Source: Lysinibacillus piscis (GTDB taxonomy: Bacteria > Bacillota > Bacilli > Bacillales_A > Planococcaceae). From it: a DNA stretch of 64,000 bases. The stretch lies in NCBI RefSeq assembly GCF_026012395.1, contig NZ_BRZA01000001.1, positions 1,178,001-1,242,000 on the forward strand, read 5' to 3'. Both the position numbers and the translations under genes were made by a program. The number at the start of each line of letters is the position of its first letter. The stretch's first letter is position 1. The notes beneath the pieces were generated by a model that saw only the letters and a list, made by a program, of their open reading frames with translations, did not search any database and was not told where the DNA came from. This document shows positions 1 to 9,579 of the stretch, piece by piece.

Positions 1-333
1 TGAACGACTTTCCTCATAAAATACCGTAATATGCTCCTGATACAAATCAAACACATGTGTAAGCGTTTGCATCAATGCGCATAAACGACTAATCGGTGTG
101 TCGTATTTGTCATATGCTTCCTGTGATTGCCGAATAACATATGAAATAAAGACATCATGAATCTCATATAACAACGCATCTTTCGATTTGAAATTATGAT
201 AAAATCCACCCTTTGACGCCCCAATATGCTCAACAATTCGGTCAACCGTTACATTGTGATAGCCATCTTGTTGAAACAGCACAACAGATGCATCCACAAT
301 ACGCTGCTTTAATGTTTTTTTCTCCATAGGCAT
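1..333 (-). CDS. TetR/AcrR family transcriptional regulator (partial, C-terminus beyond left edge)
   Basis: The first 111 residues of a TetR-type repressor are visible; the gene runs off the left end of the window. The N-terminus has the typical helix-turn-helix layout: a helix rich in basic residues, then VTVDRIVEHIGASKGGFYHN followed by FKSKDALL, which is the TetR signature. The start was placed at the ATG at 333 because AAGGA lies 6 nt upstream; a second ATG two codons later is possible. The ligand-binding domain is mostly missing, so the inducer cannot be guessed. It lies 117 bp downstream of a same-strand alpha/beta hydrolase gene, which may be a target, but no terminator separates or clearly links the two. 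Confidence 0.85.
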   Translation of the reverse strand, partial: MPMEKKTLKQRIVDASVVLFQQDGYHNVTVDRIVEHIGASKGGFYHNFKSKDALLYEIHDVFISYVIRQSQEAYDKYDTPISRLCALMQTLTHVFDLYQEHITVFYEESRS

Positions 334-450
334 CTATAATCCTTCTTTCATTACACTATGACCTCTTAAATATAGCACTCTCAAAAATTTCCGTCTAGCT
401 AAAAAATTTAGATTTTACAAAAAAATTAAAGTATATGTAGTAATTACTTA

Positions 451-1290
451 TTACACTGTTTCTCTAACAAACACTTTAAACTTTTCCTCTTCCTCTTCCT
501 CAATATATGGATTATGATTTGATTGCTCAAAAATTGTCAGTTGTGACTGTGGGATTAACTCAGCTATTTCATAACTAAATTCAACAGGACATTGTGCGTC
601 ATATCGCCCTGCATAAACGTATGTTGGTACATCTACATTTGTTAATGCTGTACGAAGGTCAAAATTTCTCACATCGATTTTTCTGAAATGATGCAGATTT
701 TCTCCAACAGTACGCCCACTATTGGGTCTTCTTATTGCCTCTTGTAATTTTTCCTCAGAATAATAGGACATCAATGCCCATTCATAGCTTAATTGTTGTC
801 GTTCTTCTTGAGGTGTCTCCACGCTGTTCAATAAATCCATAATTTCTACGATACGTGTGAAATGCTTATTTTCAGCACAATAAATGCTATCAGGATGACC
901 TGCATATGCCTTACTAGCCGCTGTACAGCCTGCGATTATTTTGGTTAGCGATGTCGGTGCTGTCACAGCATATTGCAATGCCATCATCCCACCTGTAGAA
1001 TGACCAGCAAATGCCCAGCGTTCGATTTGTAATGCCTCGCGTATTGCTTCTACATCTTTCACAAATTCTTTCATCCCTAGTTGGTCATCACTATCCGATT
1101 TTATAGAGCCTCCAGCATTACGAATATTAATCAAGTACACTTGATAATGCTCGGCAAAAGGAGTAGCCATCAAATTTCCACGTGTATCAAATGCCATATA
1201 CATATGGGTAATCGCCATCGGTTCACCTTGACCAGCTAGAAAATATTCAAAACGACCTCGTTCTGTATCGATAAAATGCTGTGTCCACAT
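451..1290 (-). CDS. alpha/beta hydrolase fold protein
   Basis: A 279-residue cytoplasmic protein with no signal peptide. It shows the alpha/beta-hydrolase nucleophile elbow GHSTGG (Ser98), a late acidic residue in the segment YVYAGRYDAQCP and a C-terminal histidine in QSNHNPY, which fits a Ser-Asp-His triad. The length is usual for single-domain hydrolases such as proline iminopeptidase-like or haloperoxidase-like enzymes, but the substrate is not evident. AAGGAG lies 8 nt before the chosen ATG. It follows topB on the same strand with a hairpin between them, so it probably has its own promoter or partial read-through. A very acidic run of glutamates (EEEEEEK) sits near the C-terminus. Confidence 0.88.
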   Translation of the reverse strand: MWTQHFIDTERGRFEYFLAGQGEPMAITHMYMAFDTRGNLMATPFAEHYQVYLINIRNAGGSIKSDSDDQLGMKEFVKDVEAIREALQIERWAFAGHSTGGMMALQYAVTAPTSLTKIIAGCTAASKAYAGHPDSIYCAENKHFTRIVEIMDLLNSVETPQEERQQLSYEWALMSYYSEEKLQEAIRRPNSGRTVGENLHHFRKIDVRNFDLRTALTNVDVPTYVYAGRYDAQCPVEFSYEIAELIPQSQLTIFEQSNHNPYIEEEEEEKFKVFVRETV

Positions 1291-1310
1291 TGGTATCTCT
1301 CCTTAAGGAT

Positions 1311-1342
1311 AAACCCTATGACCGCAAATTGTCATAGGGCTT
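1311..1342 (-). terminator. hairpin between topB and hydrolase gene
   Basis: A 9-bp perfect stem (CCCTATGAC/GTCATAGGG, 1314-1322 with 1331-1339) with an 8-nt loop lies downstream of topB. The following T-run is short (TTTATCC), so termination is probably incomplete. The hairpin ends just before the Shine-Dalgarno of the hydrolase gene and could also modulate its translation. Confidence 0.5.
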
Positions 1343-1373
1343 AAAAATCATTTACTATTTCCAATGTTAGATA

Positions 1374-3566
1374 TTATTCATCCAACTTCAATCCTTTTAA
1401 TAAATCTGCAAAAGCATTATTCAACGGCTCCGCTTCTTTTTCCTGCTGTTTCAAATATTTCTGAACGCTACGTTTATCTACCTTGCCGCCACCTTCTTTT
1501 TTACGACGTGCTTCAAAAGCAGATAATTTTTCACGATAGCCACATTGGCAAACAAAAATTTGTCCATCGCCTTCACCGCGTAGCTCTAGCTTTTTCTTAC
1601 ATTGTGGACAGCGTGCATTGGTCACACGGGATACATTTTTGCGATGACCACACTCTCTATCCTGACAAACAAGCATTTTTCCTTTTTTACCGTTGACCTC
1701 AAGCATTGGCTTGCCACAGTCTGGACATGACTTTGTGGAAATATTGTCATGCTTATATTTTTTATCACTGCCTTTAATTTCAGCAACAATTGCCTTTGTA
1801 TGCTCCTTCATTTCATTAATGAAGACATCCTTTTTCAACTTGCCCTTTGCAATTAGCTCTAGCTTTTGCTCCCATTGTGCTGTCGTGGCAGGTGAACGTA
1901 ATTCCTCTGGTACTAAATCTAATAGCTGACGACCTTTAGAAGTGATATAGATGTCCTTACCTCCACGCTTTTCAATTAAAAATGAATTAAAGAGCTTATC
2001 AATAATATCTGCACGTGTGGCTACTGTCCCTAAGCCACCTGTCGATTTCAATGTATCGGCTAGTTGCTTATCACCTGCCTCCAAATATTTCGTTGGGTTT
2101 TCCATTGCAGATAATAATGTTGCCTCTGTAAAGCGTGCTGGTGGCTTTGTTTGCCCTGATGTTTGCGCAATTAGCTTCGTTTTTAGTGTTTGCCCTTGCT
2201 CTAAACGAGGTAATAACTGCTCCTTCACATCTTCTCCTTGCTCCTCATCATCGAATTGATTTGAGTAGGCTTCCTTCCAGCCTGCTTGTAAAACGGTTTT
2301 ACCTTTTGCAATAAATGTTTCATTGCCGATTTTCGCCTGTACTATTAATTGCTCATATTCATGTGCTGGCAATAGTACCGCTAAAAAACGCTTCACCACT
2401 AAATCATAAATTTTACGTTCTTTATCACTAAAAGCAGATAAATTCACATAGCCCTCTGTTGGAATGATGGCATGGTGGTCCGATACTTTGCTATCATCGA
2501 CAAAAGATTTATTGGCTTTAATTGGCTTCGTTAAAATTTTATTTGTCAATGTACGGTATTCACCTACACCACAGGCCTTTAAACGCTCTGGCAATGTGCC
2601 AACAATATCGGATGATAAATAGCGTGAATCTGTACGTGGATATGTCAGTACCTTATGTGATTCATACAGTTTCTGCATAATATTCAATGTTTCCTTTGCA
2701 GAATAGCCGAATGATTTATTGGCATCGCGCTGTAATTCGGTTAAATCATATAAACCAGGTGCAAAGGCTTTTTTCGCTTTGCGGTCAATAGCGGCAACTT
2801 TTGCATCCTGTTTGCCTAATGCTCTTACAATTGCATCCACTTTTTCTTTATTGAAGCTGCGTGACTGCCCATTTGCATCTTGCCATGTTAATTTTAAGCC
2901 ATCTGTTTGTGCCTCAATACCATAATACGTTTGTGGCTTGAAGTTTTTAATTTCATCCTCACGTGCTGCAATAATCGCTACGGTTGGCGTTTGTACACGT
3001 CCACAATTCAACTGCGCATTAAAACGTGTTGTTAATGCACGTGTGGCATTCAGCCCGATATACCAATCCGCCTCTGAACGAGCTACAGCCGCTGCATATA
3101 GATTTTCATAATTTTTTCCTGGCTTTAAATTCGCAAAGCCTTCTTTAATTGCCTTATCTGTTACTGAGGAAATCCATAGGCGCTTAATTGGCTTTTTGAC
3201 ATTTACTTTATCAATAATCCAACGTGCGACCAATTCGCCCTCACGTCCAGCATCTGTCGCAATAATAATTTCTTGCACATCATTACGTGTTAGCTGAGAT
3301 TTCACAGCATTAAATTGCTTACCAGTTTGCTTCATCACCACAAGCTTCATACGCTCTGGCAGCATCGGTAAATCTTCTAAATTCCATGTTTTATATTTAT
3401 TATCATAAGCTTCCGGATCAGCCAATGTTACTAAATGTCCTAATGCCCATGTGACAATATATTTATCGCCCTCTAAAAAACCATTTCCTTTTTTATTACA
3501 CTTCAACACATTTGCTATATCACGTGCAACAGAAGGTTTCTCTGCAATGACTACACTTTTTGCCAT
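1374..3566 (-). CDS. topB: DNA topoisomerase III (type IA)
   Basis: A 730-residue type IA topoisomerase. The N-terminal TOPRIM domain starts with VVIAEKPSVARDIA and contains the DAGREGELVARWI acidic/basic motif near residue 105. The catalytic tyrosine is Tyr309 in the motif TYPRTDSRYLS. The C-terminal tail has two four-cysteine zinc-ribbon-like modules (CPDCGKPM...CQDRECG and CPQCKKKL...CQCG), as in Bacillus TopB. The enzyme relaxes and decatenates single-stranded or precatenated DNA through a 5'-phosphotyrosine link. Start: ATG preceded by AAAGGAG at 11 nt. It is a monocistronic-looking housekeeping gene, with a small hairpin in its leader around 3610-3630 that I do not interpret. Confidence 0.97.
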   Translation of the reverse strand: MAKSVVIAEKPSVARDIANVLKCNKKGNGFLEGDKYIVTWALGHLVTLADPEAYDNKYKTWNLEDLPMLPERMKLVVMKQTGKQFNAVKSQLTRNDVQEIIIATDAGREGELVARWIIDKVNVKKPIKRLWISSVTDKAIKEGFANLKPGKNYENLYAAAVARSEADWYIGLNATRALTTRFNAQLNCGRVQTPTVAIIAAREDEIKNFKPQTYYGIEAQTDGLKLTWQDANGQSRSFNKEKVDAIVRALGKQDAKVAAIDRKAKKAFAPGLYDLTELQRDANKSFGYSAKETLNIMQKLYESHKVLTYPRTDSRYLSSDIVGTLPERLKACGVGEYRTLTNKILTKPIKANKSFVDDSKVSDHHAIIPTEGYVNLSAFSDKERKIYDLVVKRFLAVLLPAHEYEQLIVQAKIGNETFIAKGKTVLQAGWKEAYSNQFDDEEQGEDVKEQLLPRLEQGQTLKTKLIAQTSGQTKPPARFTEATLLSAMENPTKYLEAGDKQLADTLKSTGGLGTVATRADIIDKLFNSFLIEKRGGKDIYITSKGRQLLDLVPEELRSPATTAQWEQKLELIAKGKLKKDVFINEMKEHTKAIVAEIKGSDKKYKHDNISTKSCPDCGKPMLEVNGKKGKMLVCQDRECGHRKNVSRVTNARCPQCKKKLELRGEGDGQIFVCQCGYREKLSAFEARRKKEGGGKVDKRSVQKYLKQQEKEAEPLNNAFADLLKGLKLDE

Positions 3567-3671
3567 AATCGTTCGTACTCCTTTATTTATCTTAGTTCAG
3601 TAGAAGCCTTCCTCTACAGGGAGGAATACAAGCCCCATGGTAATTGATTGTTACCTTACTATACCACAAAA

Positions 3672-3708
3672 GAAAAAATCGACGCTGTTTTCTAACATAG
3701 CGCCGATT
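3672..3708 (-). terminator. rho-independent terminator of the CAP/SLH gene
   Basis: Imperfect 10-bp stem (3677-3686 with 3699-3708, one mismatch) followed on the minus strand by a run of six T. It lies 12 nt after the stop of the CAP-domain gene. Confidence 0.75.
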
Positions 3709-3719
3709 CTAGTATTTTA

Positions 3720-4802
3720 TTATTTTTTAATAAACTGCTGTGTCCAATAATGACCTTGTGCCTCATAGCCAACACCAATATGTGAGAAATTAGCATTCAG
3801 GATATTTTTTCGATGTCCCTCTGAATTCATCCATGCTTCCACAACTTCCTGTGGTGTTTTTTGACCTTGTGCAATATTTTCACCAGCATACGTGTATGTA
3901 ATACCAGCTGCCTTTATTTGATCAAATGCTGTGCCTAATGTTGGGCTTGTATGATCAAAATAATTTTCAGCTTGCATATTTTTTGATTTTGCACGGGCAG
4001 TAGCCATTAATTTATCATCTATTTGTAGAGCTGTTAAACCCGCTTTCTTACGTTCAGCATTTACTAATGTGACAACTTCCTGTTCATAGGCAGAGACTGC
4101 ATCAACCTGTTGTACATCTTTGGCTATCTGTCCTGCTTTTTGGTCGTAACGGCTTAAAAATGTCACAATATGCGCCCTTGTCAGCTTCGTATCCGCACCA
4201 AAGTTTTCAAATGTATGTCCTTTTGCTGGATTTACACCTGTTGATAAACCATTGTCATACATAAAATTCACTGCTTGCTGTAACGTAACTGCTCGTCCAT
4301 AATACATGGATGCCAGTGCTTGTGCCATTTGCCCACGTGTCACTGTTTCAGAGGCAGGCTTTGTATTTGTCACAGAGCCCTTTGTCATAATGCCATATTG
4401 CTTTGCCAAATAATATTCAATATACGCATAATTAGAAGCTGTTTCATGCTGCAATGCTAGCTTTTCTTTATCATAGCTTGCTTTATCTTTATAACGTAAT
4501 AGAATTGCCAATAGTTGATATTCTGTTAAATTACCATAGGGATTAATCCAATTACCAATGCCTAATGACGGTGTGGTAGGATGCTTTTGATTTGCATAAC
4601 CACTAATTAATCCATGGTTGATCGCCCATTTCATATCCTGTGCCCAATGCGCTGTTGTATCAAAATCATTATAATTCCCAATGACTGTAGCAGCCTCAAC
4701 TTTCATGATTTCAGGTGTATATACTAATGGAGCAAATAACATTGAACCAATAAGCATGCTCTTTGCTGCTAACTTTAATGTACGATGTTGTAACATATTC
4801 AT
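3720..4802 (-). CDS. secreted CAP (SCP/PR1) domain protein with SLH-like N-terminal region
   Basis: A 360-residue exported protein. Residues 1-38 form a signal peptide ending around KVEAA. Residues about 45-225 resemble three weak S-layer-homology repeats (for example HWAQDMKWAINHGLISGY and ETVTRGQMAQALASMYYG), which suggests binding to secondary cell-wall polymer. The last 120 residues are a CAP domain of the YkwD type: LVNAERKKAGL, YFDHTSP with a conserved His, AGENIA, and the hallmark WMNSEGHRKNIL followed by YWTQQF. The molecular activity of bacterial CAP domains is not settled. A dedicated terminator follows, so this is probably a single-gene unit. Confidence 0.9.
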   Translation of the reverse strand: MNMLQHRTLKLAAKSMLIGSMLFAPLVYTPEIMKVEAATVIGNYNDFDTTAHWAQDMKWAINHGLISGYANQKHPTTPSLGIGNWINPYGNLTEYQLLAILLRYKDKASYDKEKLALQHETASNYAYIEYYLAKQYGIMTKGSVTNTKPASETVTRGQMAQALASMYYGRAVTLQQAVNFMYDNGLSTGVNPAKGHTFENFGADTKLTRAHIVTFLSRYDQKAGQIAKDVQQVDAVSAYEQEVVTLVNAERKKAGLTALQIDDKLMATARAKSKNMQAENYFDHTSPTLGTAFDQIKAAGITYTYAGENIAQGQKTPQEVVEAWMNSEGHRKNILNANFSHIGVGYEAQGHYWTQQFIKK

Positions 4803-4882
4803 CCCTCCATAGTCATTTATAGCTAATCATAACATAGCTACCTACACAGGACATCAACAGAACGAACCATTCTATTTTTAAT

Positions 4883-4922
4883 AGAAAAGGCACAGTTTAG
4901 ATGTTCATGCCTACACTGTGCC
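4883..4922 (-). terminator. rho-independent terminator after helicase operon
   Basis: Stem GGCACAGT/ACTGTGCC (4889-4896 with 4915-4922) followed on the minus strand by TTTTC; it lies just downstream of the winged-helix-like gene and closes the two-gene unit with the helicase. Confidence 0.7.
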
Positions 4923-4927
4923 CTACC

Positions 4928-5674
4928 TTATTTATAGCGTTCACGCCATTGTAATTGTTCTTTTGCTGTTAACTGTTGTTCCAATACATGATCCCATTGA
5001 TGTAACAGCACATTCCAAATACGTGCATACAAAATATCCTGCTCCTTGTCATAAAGAACAAATTCTAGACAAGGGCTGTCATTAATTTGCTTCGCCTCAG
5101 CTTGTACAATTTGGGCTATCACTTTTTGAGAGCTCGCTGTAGCTTCTTCATCCTGTTGTAATGCTTCTATTAATTGGCTATCCTCGAACTGCTGCTCTGC
5201 CTCTTTATCCAAGTATCTGTACAGCTCTGGCAATTCATCATAATCTTCCGTTCGTCCCTCGTCCACCTTCAAAAATGCATGATGACATGGGCTAAAAAAT
5301 AAAGTAGCCACTTCTTCATCCAGCTCTTCTTCAAAAACACCTTGTGCTAGCTGCTGTTGTCCTTTCACTGTTAGCTGATAAACGCTCTCTTGTTGGTCAA
5401 TCAAGCCAGCCCTTTTCATAATGGTGATTAAATCTTCTATAAATAGTACATCAACAAGCAATAGTTCGCTAAATTCCTGTGGTGTACTAAAATCTATTTC
5501 CTGCATACTCACTAACAGCATTGTCATCAACACATCCATCGTTGAACGTTGGACAGGCTTATATGTTACATCCACAGTACGAATAGGAATAGACCATTCA
5601 TCTGTATGGACAATTTGAATGGCACGATTTTGTTGCAACTCACGCATTAATCGTTGCTGTAGCTTTGACATCAT
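4928..5674 (-). CDS. unknown protein with winged-helix-like N-terminal region, coupled to SF1 helicase
   Basis: I do not recognise a named family. The 248-residue acidic protein has no signal peptide or membrane segment. Residues about 40-110 read like a winged-helix/coil (EFSELLLVDVLFIEDLITIMKRAGLI, then YQLTVKGQQQL), a pattern used by many small DNA-binding or adaptor proteins. The rest is Glu/Gln-rich with predicted helices. The gene overlaps the 3' end of the upstream helicase gene by 35 bp, so the two products are very likely translationally coupled and may act together. Start chosen: first ATG of ATGATG, with AGGTG close upstream. A role as helicase partner is inference from coupling only. 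Confidence 0.75.
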   Translation of the reverse strand: MMSKLQQRLMRELQQNRAIQIVHTDEWSIPIRTVDVTYKPVQRSTMDVLMTMLLVSMQEIDFSTPQEFSELLLVDVLFIEDLITIMKRAGLIDQQESVYQLTVKGQQQLAQGVFEEELDEEVATLFFSPCHHAFLKVDEGRTEDYDELPELYRYLDKEAEQQFEDSQLIEALQQDEEATASSQKVIAQIVQAEAKQINDSPCLEFVLYDKEQDILYARIWNVLLHQWDHVLEQQLTAKEQLQWRERYK

Positions 5675-8600
5675 CTATCACCTGTCCTTCATGGTTTCGT
5701 AGACCATTATACGATTTTACTGTTGCTAATAATTGACTATACATATCTCGTGTATCGGCATGTTTAGCACGCTGTGTAAACATCTCTGCACTACCAATCA
5801 ACATCAGCAACTCCCTTGCACGTGATAGAGCCACATTGAGGCGGCGGTAATCTCTTGCAAAGCCAATATCCCCGCCTTTAGGTGTATTCCGCACCATACT
5901 GACTAAAATCACGTCCATTTCCATTCCCTGAAACTTATCAACAGTCCCTGTTCTAAACTGTAAATGTGGTAATTGCAATTCTTGCTGAAGCAGTCGATTA
6001 ATACGCTTTACTTGTTCCCCATAAAAGCTAATAACACCTACGCTTTTTTGTGCATCTTGTGGCATATGCCCAGCCGCTTTTGCTGCCATCACACTAGCAT
6101 TTAAATCCACTAAAATACGACGAATCGTTTGAAGTTCACCCTCATTATAACGGCTCGTCCCACCTTTTACTTGCTCCTCTAAATAAGGCTTCTCACTCGG
6201 AATATCAATCCACATTAAATGATCATCACGGTTGACAAATTGTCCTTCTAAACGATGGTCACGCACTGTATCGGAGTCTATTAAGCCACATTGTAAGCCG
6301 TTTTCCTCTTGTGCATAAAATGGTGTAATACTGTTCATAATCTTTTCATGCATTCGATATTGCAATGCTAGCATTTGTTTATGTGTAGCAGGCAAATTAT
6401 TAAAGAGGCGCTCAAACAGCGACTCCCGCAATAAATTTTTCAACTCTTGTGCCCCATCAAAATTTGGATTTTCGTCAAGCATCGCCTTTAACGTTTCTTC
6501 CAATGTATCATCACCAAGTAATGGCGGTAATTGATGATGATCCCCTACTAAAATAATTTTCTTCCCCTTCAGCATTGGCAACAATAACTCTGGCGGTGTC
6601 GCCTTGGATACCTCATCAATAATGACAACATCAAATGTCGGGTAGTTTTCCATAAATTCCTTGCTTGCTGAAGCCACGCAAGTTGTCCCAATCACATTGG
6701 CATGACGGACATATAATTTACGAATTTCATCTAAATCATATTCAGTTGCTCCAAGCAATTTATCTCGCCATTGCTCCTGCAATTTTTGACGTAAGGGCAA
6801 TTGTCGCTCTTTCCGTGTCAATTCCTCCACTGCCATTTTTGTACTTTGAATACTCTCTGCTACTTCCTCAAATGTACGCTCTGGTGTAGATTGTAACAGC
6901 TTTGTATAAATAGCAAGCTGTTTTTCCTTCTTTAACCCTGCAACATTAATATCCTTCAAACGCTCCTCCAGTTGTAAAAGCTGTTGCTCTAGCTCCTGCA
7001 AACTACTTTGTACAGCTTGCAGCGCTATTTTTTTCGGTTGAAGCTGAATATTCGCTTGCTTGACAGCCTCCATTTGCTGCTGTGCTGACTGTTTAGCAAC
7101 CTGACTTTCTCCTACTAACATTTTCAAGCGCTCTACAGATTCTTCTGGTACAGTAGCTAATGCAAAAGTATCTGCTAATTGCTGTAAACGCTCAGTATGC
7201 TGGAAATATGGCTGTAATTGATTGTGTAGACGTTGTACCTCAAAGCTCGTAATAGCACATTCTTGATTGACAAAATGGCTCATATTTTGCTGCAAAGCCT
7301 GAAATTCTTGTTCTTTATATGCTTGTTGCTGCTGTAATGTAGCGCCTTTTTGCCAGACAAAATCACGTCGCATATAAAGCCCTAGTAAATAACTGACTAC
7401 CTGTGTAGTAGATGGCTGACCATCTTGAAAGGCTGCATTCAGCTCCGCAAAAACACCTGTTAAGTTTTGTAAGGAAAATAATTGGACAGGCTGTAGCTTA
7501 CTTTTAGCCAAAGCCTGTGCAGCTTCCTCCTGTGAAACGAGCGTCTCTAATTTCGTAATTGCTTGTTGGAGACGTGTATTAATCGTCGCCCATGCTTCTA
7601 AATCTTTCGCATCCTCTAAATGTTGAAGACGATTTATTTGTTGGAGTAGCACATGTGTGGGACGAATGCCATAATGCTGTAAAAAGCGTTGGAGGCGGTC
7701 ATAGGACGTTAACGTTTTGATATATATTTGAGCATCTTTTAATAGTTGGAGACGTTGATTTTCTTCCTCATATTGAGTTTGAATGCTTTGAAAGCTTAAT
7801 GCCAGCCCTTGCTTTTGCTCTGCTAGCTCCTTATATTGAACAGCCGCTTCTAAATGAGCTATTCGTTGTTCTTCATGCTCGATAGTTTGCTGCAATTGCT
7901 CAATAGGTGGATTTGTAGCTAGAATATGCTCTAGCTCTTGCACGACAGGTTCAAGCTGTGTCAACTGCTTTTCATCCTGCTCCCTTTGTATCTCCAATAC
8001 TTGCTGTTCCGCTTTTGTTGCCTTAAGCTCTTTTTTCAACGCTTGAATTTCCTGTTGTAGGATGGGCTCATCAATAGCAGCCTGCTCTTTTGCCGCTATT
8101 TCTTCAGCTAGCTCACTTAACCATGCCTCTAATTTTTGAAGCTCGTCCTGCTTTTGACGAATACTTGCTTTAACCTCTTGCTCTCGTTCATGGAAGGCTG
8201 CTCGTTCTGTTTCAACTGCTGCTAATGTTTGCTCACGCCAATGCAATGCTACATTTTCTTCAATAAATTTTTTGCCCTCTTCCTCAATGCTTTCCGTTCG
8301 ACCATAGCGTAAAATACGAATTTCTTGATTGGATAGCAGTCGCCCTAAAGCATTATCAACAGCTAAATTTGATTGAGAAGCAACAAGTGTTTTTAAGCCT
8401 GCTTTTACGTTTTGTTGACAAATTTCAGAGATGACTGTTGTTTTTCCTGTGCCAGGTGGACCTTGAATGACATATAAATCCTCAACAGACATCGCTCCTA
8501 GCACCGCACGTCGTTGATAGTCATTCAACGGGTTATGAAATTCTATATCTGTTGGTAGCTTTGTCGCTTTGACGGTCGGGCGTTTTTCAAAAAGAATCGT

Positions 8601-9452
8601 TTCTAATTGCGGATTAACTGCCTCACCTTTTTCTAATTTCGTAAAGCCATTGCGCAAGCGTCGAATTTGACTTAATGTAGCAAAATTACTAAAGCTCACT
8701 TGCTTTGAACGTAAATGAAGCTGGTCTTTACGTGCCATATCTTGAATAAATGGCTTGACGTCAATTTCCACTGTTTGCTTATTGGCACTCGCCTTTAATA
8801 CTTGCCCAACTTCACCACGAATGCCTTGTATGCTAGCGCTAAGCCCTTCAAGCTGTTTCCATTCTTTCGACTTAATATAAGGGCAAACGAGTGTTAGACG
8901 TGTAAAATCCTCATTCCAATAGCTTTGCTTGAACTCACTCTGAATATCATCAATCGTCGCATCACGCTCTTGGATTTTTAAATAGCCTTCCCAACTAGCG
9001 ATACGCTTTTTCACATACTCCGTGCGTTCTTCGGCAATCGGCAGCTCTCGAATTTTCGTATGTAAATCCAGTGGGATGCCTGCCCCATTATTTGGTCTTG
9101 TAATAAATTGCAGCGCTGCGGGTAAACGCCGATTAGTTTGAATTGAGCTGTGCATATGGACAAAGCGAATATTTGTTGCCAATAAACCTTCCAGCTTTAG
9201 AACGCAATCTATGATGACTGTTTTTCCAGCAAGCACATCTGTTAATTTCTTATTGTGCTCTGCATTAAAATAAATGGATAAAAAGGTCTCACCAACCGTT
9301 TTGGCCTTACGCTTTTCGATGTAAACCATAAATGCATTTTGTAACGCAAAAAAGGCATGCTCATTCGCCGAGCATTCCTCTACTGCTTCCTTTGCTTTAT
9401 TCGTTAAAATAAGGCTACAGCGCTGTTTTTCTAGTAAGGTAACGTCTCGCAT
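5640..9452 (-). CDS. large SF1 (DNA2/NAM7, Upf1-like) helicase with internal coiled coil
   Basis: A superfamily 1 helicase of 1270 residues. An N-terminal domain of about 300 residues of unknown function precedes the Walker A motif IQGPPGTGKTTVI (near residue 335). Residues about 405-880 are a long Gln/Glu/Leu-rich coiled coil inserted between the motor motifs. The DExx box is DVVIIDEVSKATP, followed by LVGDHHQLPP, ALQYRMHEKI and the C-terminal motif GTVDKFQGMEMDVILVSMVRN with RRLNVALSRAR. The order and spacing match DNA2/NAM7-type helicases, in which the insert is normally shorter. Start placed at the ATG at 9452, where GGAGG has ideal spacing; the ATG two codons upstream is too close to it. 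It overlaps the downstream winged-helix-like gene by 35 bp. Nucleic-acid substrate unknown. Confidence 0.9.
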   Translation of the reverse strand: MRDVTLLEKQRCSLILTNKAKEAVEECSANEHAFFALQNAFMVYIEKRKAKTVGETFLSIYFNAEHNKKLTDVLAGKTVIIDCVLKLEGLLATNIRFVHMHSSIQTNRRLPAALQFITRPNNGAGIPLDLHTKIRELPIAEERTEYVKKRIASWEGYLKIQERDATIDDIQSEFKQSYWNEDFTRLTLVCPYIKSKEWKQLEGLSASIQGIRGEVGQVLKASANKQTVEIDVKPFIQDMARKDQLHLRSKQVSFSNFATLSQIRRLRNGFTKLEKGEAVNPQLETILFEKRPTVKATKLPTDIEFHNPLNDYQRRAVLGAMSVEDLYVIQGPPGTGKTTVISEICQQNVKAGLKTLVASQSNLAVDNALGRLLSNQEIRILRYGRTESIEEEGKKFIEENVALHWREQTLAAVETERAAFHEREQEVKASIRQKQDELQKLEAWLSELAEEIAAKEQAAIDEPILQQEIQALKKELKATKAEQQVLEIQREQDEKQLTQLEPVVQELEHILATNPPIEQLQQTIEHEEQRIAHLEAAVQYKELAEQKQGLALSFQSIQTQYEEENQRLQLLKDAQIYIKTLTSYDRLQRFLQHYGIRPTHVLLQQINRLQHLEDAKDLEAWATINTRLQQAITKLETLVSQEEAAQALAKSKLQPVQLFSLQNLTGVFAELNAAFQDGQPSTTQVVSYLLGLYMRRDFVWQKGATLQQQQAYKEQEFQALQQNMSHFVNQECAITSFEVQRLHNQLQPYFQHTERLQQLADTFALATVPEESVERLKMLVGESQVAKQSAQQQMEAVKQANIQLQPKKIALQAVQSSLQELEQQLLQLEERLKDINVAGLKKEKQLAIYTKLLQSTPERTFEEVAESIQSTKMAVEELTRKERQLPLRQKLQEQWRDKLLGATEYDLDEIRKLYVRHANVIGTTCVASASKEFMENYPTFDVVIIDEVSKATPPELLLPMLKGKKIILVGDHHQLPPLLGDDTLEETLKAMLDENPNFDGAQELKNLLRESLFERLFNNLPATHKQMLALQYRMHEKIMNSITPFYAQEENGLQCGLIDSDTVRDHRLEGQFVNRDDHLMWIDIPSEKPYLEEQVKGGTSRYNEGELQTIRRILVDLNASVMAAKAAGHMPQDAQKSVGVISFYGEQVKRINRLLQQELQLPHLQFRTGTVDKFQGMEMDVILVSMVRNTPKGGDIGFARDYRRLNVALSRARELLMLIGSAEMFTQRAKHADTRDMYSQLLATVKSYNGLRNHEGQVIDDVKATATINA

Positions 9453-9579
9453 GAACATCCCTCCTTCTCTTTTGCTAAAGTATTATTTTATCATATTGCA
9501 TTTGAAAGCTCTATCAGTTGTCACAACATAGTAAAAGGAGCTGCCCCATTGAGACATCTCCCCCTTTGTAAATATATTA

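Noticed and set aside
334..450. TetR operator at CTAGCTAAAAAATTTAG-like sequence
   Set aside because: The inverted repeat is imperfect and AT-rich; too weak to call without a second copy.
3600..3640. Riboswitch or T-box in the topB leader
   Set aside because: Only a 6-bp stem-loop was seen; no specifier, antiterminator or conserved aptamer pattern.
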